From Spirochaetales bacterium (lineage in GTDB: Bacteria; Spirochaetota; Spirochaetia; DTKZ01), in the NCBI GenBank assembly GCA_017998025.1, contig JAGODW010000020.1:1-11762 (forward strand): a DNA stretch of 11,762 nt, read 5' to 3'. The notes beneath the pieces were generated by a model. That model was not told where the DNA came from. It worked only from the letters and a program-made list of their open reading frames with translations, and searched no databases. Shown in pieces: positions 6,559 to 11,762 of this stretch. The translations under genes were made by a program, and so were the position numbers. Numbering within the stretch: position 1 is the stretch's first letter; every line of letters starts with the position of its first letter.

Positions 6559-6588
6559 TTGACAGAATATCAAAATGCCCTTTACAAT
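6559..6588 (+). promoter_or_regulatory. Promoter of the second GntR gene and TRAP module 2
   Basis: A perfect -35 box TTGACA (6559-6564) and a -10 box TACAAT (6583-6588, five of six) are separated by 18 bases. Transcription would start near 6595, about 50 bases before the GntR start codon. No other good promoter is seen before dctP2, so this one may drive the whole regulator-MBL-TRAP set. Confidence 0.6.
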
Positions 6589-6589
6589 A

Positions 6590-6604
6590 TCTTATTAACT
6601 AAGA
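6590..6604. promoter_or_regulatory. Dyad at the module 2 transcription start (candidate operator)
   Basis: TCTTA (6590-6594) and TAAGA (6600-6604) form a perfect inverted repeat around TTAAC, covering the expected start site. A bound repressor would block initiation. A shorter symmetric TGTCTGACA follows at 6608-6616. The second GntR protein is the obvious but untested ligand. Confidence 0.38.
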
Positions 6605-6644
6605 AGATGTCTGACAAGATGAATGATCTAATGAGCGAAAAAGA

Positions 6645-7349
6645 ATGCCAGTTGATTCATTAAAATCGGTACGGTTATCCGAGAGGGTTTGCGAGGTGCT
6701 TAAAAAAATTATCCTGGAGGAAAATTTTAAGGCAGGGGACAAGTTTTACTCCGAGAACCAGCTTGTCCAGAAGCTTCAGGTGAGCCGTTCTTCTATTCGA
6801 GAGGCGGTACGAATATTGGAAGCTACAGGCTGGGTTGGGGTGGAACATGGAAAGGGTATTTTTATTGCGAACCATCCCTACCAGGGATTCGATGCTTTTC
6901 GTGAATGGCTACGGACAAATGGAAAAGATATTCTAGAGCACTTTGAGGTACGCCTCCTTATAGATCCAAAAGCGGCGTCCTATGCTGCACTGCGGGCAAC
7001 TCCAGAGGATATTGTAATACTGGACGAGATATGCCAGAAGTTCTGTCAACAGGCCGATACCGCTACGGCCGAAGAGATGATCAAATTGGATGAGCAATTC
7101 CATGCAGCTATTGCAAAATCCACTAAAAATAGAACGTTAGCTGTCTTAATGAAAACCATGACGAAGGTCTTACCAGAAGGATGGATTTCAAGCCTTCACA
7201 TTCCGGGCAGAATCAAGAAAACGATTGATGAACATAAGAGGATTTTTGATGCAATTAAAGCCCGGGAGCCTCGGCTAGCAGAACAGGCTATGGTGGATCA
7301 TCTAACCCGCGCTTTAGAGGAAATTAAGGCATCGATGGAGGCAGAATAA
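6645..7349 (+). CDS. GntR-family transcriptional regulator with FCD domain (module 2)
   Basis: This 234-residue regulator is of the FadR/FCD type. The winged helix occupies about residues 8-76, with the signature GDKFYSENQLVQKLQVSRSS-IREAVRILEATGWV and a wing ending HGKGIFIANHP. The FCD domain fills the rest and shows the expected ligand residues: an aspartate and histidine in KLDEQFHAAIA, a histidine in DEHKRIF and another in MVDHLTRAL. It is distinct in sequence from the regulator encoded at 5259-5957, so the two modules probably respond to different effectors. The ATG at 6645 is the only in-frame start consistent with the domain, but its ribosome binding site is poor. A short open frame (6607-6663) overlaps it. 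The MBL gene follows after one base, so the regulator is co-expressed with the genes it probably represses. Confidence 0.92.
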   Translation: MPVDSLKSVRLSERVCEVLKKIILEENFKAGDKFYSENQLVQKLQVSRSSIREAVRILEATGWVGVEHGKGIFIANHPYQGFDAFREWLRTNGKDILEHFEVRLLIDPKAASYAALRATPEDIVILDEICQKFCQQADTATAEEMIKLDEQFHAAIAKSTKNRTLAVLMKTMTKVLPEGWISSLHIPGRIKKTIDEHKRIFDAIKAREPRLAEQAMVDHLTRALEEIKASMEAE

Positions 7350-7350
7350 T

Positions 7351-8184
7351 ATGTCGATACGGATAGTTACCTTAGTTGAAAACTCTCCTGGTTCCCATAA
7401 AGGGCTACGGTCAGAACATGGTCTTTCTTTTTATATAGAAAAGAGTGAAAAAAAGATCCTGTTTGATACGGGACAATCGGCGGCTTTTCTAGAGAATGCA
7501 GGAAAATTGAATATAGATCTGGCGGCTCTCGATTGCGTCTGCATCAGTCACGGTCATTATGATCACTCCGGAGGAGTGCGGCACCTGATTAAAGCGGGTA
7601 TTCGGTCTCCCCTTGTGGTAGGTAAAGGTTTTTTTGAAGAGAAATATTCAGCCAAAAATACAACGTATGAATACGTAGGGAACGACTTCGACGAACGGTT
7701 CTTACGAAATGCTTCTATTCCCTTCCGGGAAATAGACCAATCAGTGGAAGAAATTATACCGGGAGTTTATGCAGTAACCCAATTTAAGCGGATCCATCCG
7801 GATGAGACGCCTGTTACCCGGTTTAAACTAGTACGAAAGGGATCCTTTGAACAGGACCTTTTTGAGGACGAGATCCTTCTTGTTCTGGATACCCCCAGGG
7901 GCCTGGTGGTGCTACTCGGATGCTCCCATCCGGGTTGGAAGAATATGATTGATACAGTGCGAGAACGGTTCCAGAAACCTATCTATGCGGTTCTGGGAGG
8001 AACCCATATGGTAGACGCTTCCGAGAAAAGCATTGAGGAATCGCTGGATTATTTAAAAAATGGTGTGGCTGAACTGGTGGGATTTTCTCATTGTACCGGA
8101 GAAAAAACAGAAGCTGCCATAATTCGGCAGATTAAAGGAGCATTTCCCAACCATACAGGAACAATGGTATGGATTGAAGGGTAG
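7351..8184 (+). CDS. Metallo-beta-lactamase-fold hydrolase, COG1237 type
   Basis: This 277-residue cytoplasmic protein has the MBL metal-binding motif SHGHYDHSGG (H67, H69, D71, H72). Further candidate ligands are H193 in LLGCSHPG, H219 in VLGGTHM and H247 in GFSHCTG. The N terminus, LVENSPGSHKGLRSEHGLSFYIE then ILFDTG, is characteristic of the COG1237 group, often labelled after the archaeal methanopterin-pathway enzyme (dihydropterin ribofuranosylaminobenzene phosphate synthase). That label is probably misleading here: nothing else in the window suggests methanopterin, and the gene sits between a GntR regulator and a TRAP transporter. Hydrolysis or rearrangement of an imported compound is a more natural inference, without a known substrate. 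GGAGG at 7336-7340, inside the end of the regulator gene, serves the ATG at 7351. Dinuclear zinc or iron is expected from the motif. Confidence 0.88.
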   Translation: MSIRIVTLVENSPGSHKGLRSEHGLSFYIEKSEKKILFDTGQSAAFLENAGKLNIDLAALDCVCISHGHYDHSGGVRHLIKAGIRSPLVVGKGFFEEKYSAKNTTYEYVGNDFDERFLRNASIPFREIDQSVEEIIPGVYAVTQFKRIHPDETPVTRFKLVRKGSFEQDLFEDEILLVLDTPRGLVVLLGCSHPGWKNMIDTVRERFQKPIYAVLGGTHMVDASEKSIEESLDYLKNGVAELVGFSHCTGEKTEAAIIRQIKGAFPNHTGTMVWIEG

Positions 8185-8201
8185 GAATCGAGAGCACAAA
8201 T

Positions 8202-8220
8202 ACTCCCGTGTATCGGGAGT
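8202..8220 (+). promoter_or_regulatory. Stem-loop between the MBL gene and dctP2
   Basis: ACTCCCG (8202-8208) and CGGGAGT (8214-8220) form a perfect seven-base-pair stem with a five-base loop. There is no T-run after it (TTAACATT), so it probably does not terminate transcription fully. It may separate or stabilise messages, allowing higher levels of the dctP2 segment. The dctP2 ribosome binding site AGGAGG follows further downstream. Confidence 0.5.
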
Positions 8221-8253
8221 TAACATTAAAGGTGTTACGATAGGAGGTACTAG

Positions 8254-9318
8254 ATGAAACAGGAGAGAAAGTTACTAGGGGGCTTTGTGTTATTTTTGGT
8301 TCTTGTGCTGGTAGCTTGTGGCGGCAAACCGGCTGAAAAAGCTGCAGAGGAGGTGAAGATAGAGAAGATTGTATGGAAGTCTTCAGGGCATGGCCCTGCG
8401 AGCGATCCTTCTCAGATTTTCCACGATAATGCTTGCAAAGATATTACTATCTCTTCTGGTGGGCGGTTGGAAGTGAAACCGTTTGTAGGCGGATCCGTAG
8501 TACCCGCCTATAAAGAGCTGGACGCAGTTCATGACAATGTTCTTCAAATGGCCTATACCTGTCCGATGTATAGCCTGGATAAGTGGCCTGCAGCAGGTTT
8601 AATCAGTTCACGGCCGGGGGCCCTTGCAGGAGAAGCGTTAAGGGCCTGGTTCAACTATGCGGGGGGTGCGGATCTAATGAATAAGATGATGGAAGGATAC
8701 AATATAGTAACGTTCCCTGGATGGCTGAGCCCCTTGCCGGAAGAAGTATTTCTTCACTCAAAGGTAAAGATAACCAAAGTTTCCGATCTTAAAGGCTTAA
8801 GGGTTCGGTGCATGGGGGATGGAGGTGAAGTAATGAAGGCTCTGGGAGCGAGCGTGGTTATTCTCCCTGGAGGGGAATTGTATGAAGCTATGCAGAGAGG
8901 AGTAATTGACGCTTTCGAATACTCTACCCTGGCTTCAAACTTTAAAATGAAATTCAATGAAGTGGCAAAGTATGTGATTCTTTCTCCGGTTCGAGCCCCG
9001 AGCGATCCGCAGGTATTCTATGTGAACAAAGAAGCTTTCAACAAACTACCGGAAGATCTGCAACTGCTTGTGAAAAATACCCTGGATAAATGGGCGGTAG
9101 CAGAGCATGAGTACCTGGTAGCGGAATCGATCAAAGCGCTGGATGATTTTAAGAAAGCGGGATGTGAAGTATATAAACTGTCTAAAGAAGTTGAGGATGC
9201 TGTGACTGCAGCAGCAGAGAAGTTTTACTCTGAGAAAGCCGCCAAAGAAAAACCGATTTTTGCAGAGATCTTCAATTCAATGGCAGCTTTCGGAAAAGCG
9301 TATGCATCTATGAAATAA
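8254..9318 (+). CDS. dctP: TRAP transporter solute-binding lipoprotein DctP, module 2
   Basis: This 354-residue extracytoplasmic binding protein starts with a lipoprotein signal: basic MKQERK, a hydrophobic run, and the lipobox LVAC with the lipidated cysteine at residue 22. The mature chain shows the TRAP binding-protein pattern: KIVWKSSGHGPASDP near 36-52, LEVKPFVGGSVVPAYKELDAV at 72-92, a central GWLSPLPEEVFLHSK and LKGLRVRCMGDGGEVMKALGA at 179-199. R183 or R185 matches the family's carboxylate-binding arginine. Features such as MAYTCPMY, the long central insert and VIDAFEYS resemble the group that includes TakP (2-oxo acids) and FcbT1-like proteins, and differ from the module 1 protein. 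The substrate is therefore probably a carboxylate or aromatic/oxo acid, but this cannot be fixed from sequence. AGGAGG lies just upstream of the ATG. Confidence 0.92.
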   Translation: MKQERKLLGGFVLFLVLVLVACGGKPAEKAAEEVKIEKIVWKSSGHGPASDPSQIFHDNACKDITISSGGRLEVKPFVGGSVVPAYKELDAVHDNVLQMAYTCPMYSLDKWPAAGLISSRPGALAGEALRAWFNYAGGADLMNKMMEGYNIVTFPGWLSPLPEEVFLHSKVKITKVSDLKGLRVRCMGDGGEVMKALGASVVILPGGELYEAMQRGVIDAFEYSTLASNFKMKFNEVAKYVILSPVRAPSDPQVFYVNKEAFNKLPEDLQLLVKNTLDKWAVAEHEYLVAESIKALDDFKKAGCEVYKLSKEVEDAVTAAAEKFYSEKAAKEKPIFAEIFNSMAAFGKAYASMK

Positions 9319-9342
9319 CCTGATAAAGCGAGGAAGAAGCGC

Positions 9343-9861
9343 ATGAATTGGTTAAAGAAAATAATCCGATATATTGATTTGGCAAGTGAGCAGTCGGGGA
9401 AAATAGGGCAATGGTGCGCTCTACTTCTCGTTTTGGTAGGCTCCTACGATACTATCGCACGTCATTTCTTCAACGCCCCCACTGTGTGGGGGTACGATAT
9501 GTTGTGCATGCTGGGTGGAGCACTGTATCTATTAGGAGCCTCCTACGATTATCTCCATGACGCTCATACGCGGGTAGATTTGCTGTATAATTTATTGAAA
9601 CCTAGAGGGAAAGCTTTGGCCAATGTTCTTTCCTCTTTGTTTTTATTTTTTCCCTTGATGGTGGTCATGTTGTATTACTCTGTTACATGGACAATTCGAG
9701 CAATAAAAATCAATGAGGTAATGTTTACAAGTTTCTGGTATCCTCCTGCATTCCCCTATCGGGGGATCTTCGCTATTGGTTTGTTCCTTCTGGTTCTCCA
9801 GGGATTATCCAGATTTGTGCGAGATCTATACTTCGTTATAAGAGGTGAGCAGCTTGATTGA
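9343..9861 (+). CDS. dctQ: TRAP transporter small membrane subunit DctQ, module 2
   Basis: This 172-residue membrane protein has four hydrophobic segments at roughly residues 20-40, 48-66, 90-113 and 137-158. The loop after the first helix contains IARHFFNAPTVWGYDM, a typical DctQ pattern. YDYLHDAHTRVDLLYNLL follows the second helix, as in the larger subtype found with mannitol/chloroaromatic-type (FcbT2-like) TRAP systems. At 172 residues it is longer than the module 1 subunit, in keeping with that subtype. The ATG at 9343 is preceded by GCGAGGAAG, an adequate ribosome binding site, 24 bases after dctP2. The end of the gene contains the ribosome binding site and the start of dctM2, so the two are translationally coupled. 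Confidence 0.88.
   Translation: MNWLKKIIRYIDLASEQSGKIGQWCALLLVLVGSYDTIARHFFNAPTVWGYDMLCMLGGALYLLGASYDYLHDAHTRVDLLYNLLKPRGKALANVLSSLFLFFPLMVVMLYYSVTWTIRAIKINEVMFTSFWYPPAFPYRGIFAIGLFLLVLQGLSRFVRDLYFVIRGEQLD
9842..9848 (+). promoter_or_regulatory. Strong ribosome binding site that sets the dctM2 start
   Basis: GAGGTGA is a full seven-base complement to the 16S anti-Shine-Dalgarno end. It sits five bases before TTG at 9854. An in-frame GTG at 9845 lies inside this site and has nothing comparable upstream, so TTG is the more likely start codon. Confidence 0.65.
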
Positions 9862-11197
9862 ACTAAGCCCAGAACTCATAACCTTCCTCATGTTGGGGGG
9901 GGTGTTTTTTCTCGTAATGACGGGGTTCCCCATTGCCTTTATTATTGGAAGTGTCGCATTCCTCGTGGGAACCGTCGCTTTAGGACCTACTACAACATTC
10001 CATATCCTGTACTCACGATTCTTCGATCTTTCTTTAAACTACCCCTATCTTGCGGTTCCTCTATTTACCTTTATGGGGGTGATTCTGCAGCATTCAGGAG
10101 TCACGAAGGAATTGTACGATAATCTTTACGATGCCTTAGGTGGTATTCGAGGGGGTCTTGCCATCGTAACGGTGATCTTTGGAACTATCCTTGCCACCTG
10201 TCTGGGAGTTATAGCTGCTTCGGTAACGATTCTTAGTCTCATGGCACTATCACCGATGATAACCCGTGGGTATGACAAATCCCTCGCTTCCGGCGTAGTG
10301 GTTGCCTCGGGGACACTGGGGATATTGATTCCTCCAAGCATCATGCTGGTAGTGTATGGTCCACAGGCGGGTCTGTCTATTGGGCAGATGTTTATGGGTG
10401 CGTTTTTACCAGGATTTCTCCTATCAGCTTTATATATATCATATGTTGCTGTTAGGTGTTTTATGAACCCAAAACTAGGTCCGCCCATTGCAAAAGAGGA
10501 GATGACGCCTTTTTCTCTGAAGAAGGTAGTTCGGCTTATCAAGTCTCTTCTCCCTCCTGCGGTACTAATTCTTGCCGTATTAGGAACGATCTTTGCTGGT
10601 TGGGCTCCACCCACAGAAGCTGCTGCAATGGGTAGTTTGGCCTCGGTGATTCTTGCAGTTCTCTATCGAAAGTTCAGCTGGTCCTTGATCAAGCAAGCCT
10701 GCATTGAAACTCTACGAGTAAGCGCTTTCGTAGTGCTGATAGCAGCCCTCTCCTACGCTTTCGTGGGTATCTTCATGAATGCGGGTTGCGGGGAAGTAGT
10801 TACGAAAATGATTCTTTCCATTCCCGGCGGGAGATGGGCATCCTTTTTTGTGATCATGCTCATTGTATTCCTTTTGGGCATGTTCATTGAATGGATCGGC
10901 ATTGTATTCATCATTGTTCCTATCTTTTCTCCTATATTTGAGCAGCTGGGATTCAATCCTCTTTGGGCTGGGATGATGGTATGTGTAAACCTTCAGATGG
11001 CCTTTATGACACCTCCCATGGCAATGTCGATTTTTGTCCTGAAGGGTGCGGCTCCCAAAGAACTGAATATTTCTATGGCAGAAATCATCAAGGGGGTTAT
11101 TCCGTTTGTGCTCCTGGTTATGGTTGCATTGGTACTTTTGACTATTTTCCCGGAAATCATTACCTGGCTGCCGGAAAAGATGATCGGAAAGGCTTAG
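9854..11197 (+). CDS. dctM: TRAP transporter large permease subunit DctM, module 2
   Basis: This polytopic permease of about 447 residues is the transport subunit of module 2. DctM signatures are TGFPIAFIIGSVAFLVG near the N terminus, NYPYLAVPLFTFMGVILQHSGVT, GGIRGGLAIVTVIFGTILATCLGVIAASV, SGTLGILIPPSIMLVVYG, the central GWAPPTEAAAMGSLASVILA and LQMAFMTPPMAMSIFVLKG near the C terminus. The GWAPPTEAAA loop and the longer length mark the larger TRAP subtype, unlike the 424-residue module 1 protein. The TTG at 9854 is preferred as start because of the strong ribosome binding site; the alternative GTG at 9845 adds three residues. Its start overlaps the end of dctQ2 by eight bases. It is the last gene before the terminator at 11222-11262. 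It probably works by sodium-coupled symport, as known for the family. Confidence 0.94.
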   Translation: MIELSPELITFLMLGGVFFLVMTGFPIAFIIGSVAFLVGTVALGPTTTFHILYSRFFDLSLNYPYLAVPLFTFMGVILQHSGVTKELYDNLYDALGGIRGGLAIVTVIFGTILATCLGVIAASVTILSLMALSPMITRGYDKSLASGVVVASGTLGILIPPSIMLVVYGPQAGLSIGQMFMGAFLPGFLLSALYISYVAVRCFMNPKLGPPIAKEEMTPFSLKKVVRLIKSLLPPAVLILAVLGTIFAGWAPPTEAAAMGSLASVILAVLYRKFSWSLIKQACIETLRVSAFVVLIAALSYAFVGIFMNAGCGEVVTKMILSIPGGRWASFFVIMLIVFLLGMFIEWIGIVFIIVPIFSPIFEQLGFNPLWAGMMVCVNLQMAFMTPPMAMSIFVLKGAAPKELNISMAEIIKGVIPFVLLVMVALVLLTIFPEIITWLPEKMIGKA

Positions 11198-11221
11198 AAC
11201 AGCACGAGGTGATGGTACCAC

Positions 11222-11262
11222 AGGGAGCTGTCCTTGAAGTACTTCCAGGCGCTCCCTTTTTT
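11222..11262 (+). terminator. Intrinsic terminator of TRAP module 2
   Basis: AGGGAGC (11222-11228) pairs with GCTCCCT (11251-11257), and a nested stem (CCT-GAAG / CTTC-AGG) fills the inside. Six T's follow at 11257-11262. It lies 24 bases after the dctM2 stop. On the minus strand the hairpin has no T-run after it, so it serves mainly the + strand, although it also sits just beyond the end of rnfB. Confidence 0.82.
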
Positions 11263-11284
11263 GGTATATTGCAGATGCGCTGAA

Positions 11285-11762
11285 TTACCTAGTATCTTTT
11301 GAAGCTGTCTCGCTCAGGACAGGTTCTTCCCCAGAAGGCATCTCTTCTCCTTCGGTAAACACCCCTTTTTCCAGAAGTTTAAATACATGGGTAGGGCATT
11401 TTGCTACACAGACAGCATGAGATTTGCATTTTGTGTAATCTACCACAGGTAATCCGTTCTCCATATGGATGGCCTTTTCAGGGCAGGAGCGCACGCACAG
11501 TTCGCATTTAAAGCACCCAACAGAGCAGGTTTTTCGAACCATCGCTTTGATAGGATTCCGATTGGAACAAAGAGGAATGGAACCAGTCCGGTTTCGAGGT
11601 ACCAGAGAGAGGACTTTCTGGGGGCAGGCTGTCACGCATTTCCCGCATCCCGTACATTTCTCATAGTCTACATGGGGAATTCCATCCCCCCCCACGTGTA
11701 TCGCATCAAAGGGGCAAGCCCGTTCACAGTCCCCGAAACCAAAACAACCCCAGGCACAGAGC
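11285..11762 (-). CDS. rnfB: Rnf complex ferredoxin subunit RnfB, C-terminal part (cut by right edge)
   Basis: About 158 residues of RnfB are present, and the frame continues past the right edge; the GTG at 11695 is internal. RnfB passes electrons from reduced ferredoxin into the membrane Rnf complex, which couples ferredoxin:NAD+ oxidoreduction to ion pumping. The visible part begins CAWGCFGFGDCERACPFDAI, the RnfB form of the first [4Fe-4S] motif, then CTGCGKCVTACPQKVL, CSVGCFKCELCVRSCPEKAI and finally CKSHAVCVAKCP. In this last motif histidine occupies the position of the second cysteine. The tail (about 30 residues from HVFKLLEKG onward) is acidic and lacks cysteines. In many anaerobes rnfB is the last gene of rnfCDGEAB; no other rnf gene lies downstream of it here, which agrees. 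It faces the TRAP module 2 operon tail-to-tail. Confidence 0.93.
   Translation of the reverse strand, partial: LCAWGCFGFGDCERACPFDAIHVGGDGIPHVDYEKCTGCGKCVTACPQKVLSLVPRNRTGSIPLCSNRNPIKAMVRKTCSVGCFKCELCVRSCPEKAIHMENGLPVVDYTKCKSHAVCVAKCPTHVFKLLEKGVFTEGEEMPSGEEPVLSETASKDTR

Noticed and set aside
6478..6573. Longer start for the ABM protein at 6573
   Set aside because: The added 32 residues have no family similarity and would run close to the divergent promoter at 6559-6588. GGGAGAG directly upstream of the ATG at 6477 favours the short form.
10126..11221. Antisense frames of 162 and 169 codons under dctM2
   Set aside because: They mirror the dctM2 codon pattern; their products lack membrane or domain features and they have no promoter or ribosome binding site.
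11201..11262. A T-box-like look: GAGGTGATGGTACCACAG followed by a terminator hairpin
   Set aside because: T-box antiterminators contain a related GGTGGTACC core, but this lies after dctM2 with no + strand gene downstream to regulate, has an inserted AT, and no upstream specifier stem is possible because that region codes for DctM. The similarity is probably chance.

Overview
This window looks like an ordinary bacterial chromosome segment specialised in uptake and catabolism of small, probably acidic, organic substrates. The best guess for the host is a Treponema-like spirochaete. That rests on the signal peptide of the first binding protein, which ends in a spirochaete-style A-GGQKE context, on moderate GC content, and on an Rnf complex next to TRAP transporters. 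This is an inference from sequence style, not from a marker gene. No RNA genes, CRISPR arrays, insertion sequences or phage genes are visible.

Layout, left to right. (1) 1-442: the 3' end of a medium-chain (zinc-type) dehydrogenase, cut by the window edge. (2) 498-1256: a stand-alone PP2C-type protein phosphatase. (3) 1257-1469: an intergenic region with a strong sigma70-type promoter, a dyad over its -35 box and an AT-rich motif near the ribosome binding site. (4) 1470-5179: TRAP module 1, made of dctP, dctQ and dctM followed by a short-chain dehydrogenase, all on the + strand, with a large stem-loop between dctP and dctQ. (5) 5259-5957, minus strand: a GntR/FCD regulator convergent with module 1. 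Its promoter carries copies of the motif also found in the dctP1 leader, so it is the likely regulator of module 1. (6) 5958-6165: that promoter plus an unexplained inverted repeat with 13-bp perfect arms.

(7) 6166-6477, minus strand: a small antibiotic-biosynthesis-monooxygenase (ABM) fold protein. (8) 6559-11197: TRAP module 2 on the + strand, made of a second GntR/FCD regulator with its own promoter, a metallo-beta-lactamase-fold hydrolase of the COG1237 type, and dctP, dctQ and dctM of the larger subtype. It ends at a convincing intrinsic terminator (11222-11262). (9) 11285-11762, minus strand: the ferredoxin-rich C-terminal part of RnfB, running off the right edge.

How the genes probably work together: each TRAP module uses an ion gradient to import a carboxylate-containing compound captured by its binding protein. 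An adjacent enzyme (the SDR in module 1, the MBL hydrolase in module 2) probably takes part in the first metabolic steps, and a local GntR/FCD repressor probably senses the substrate or a product. The Rnf complex could help supply the ion gradient, but this is only an adjacency argument. The gene families are ordinary; the less explained parts are the substrate of module 2 (regulator, MBL hydrolase, transporter and nearby ABM protein) and the regulatory DNA.
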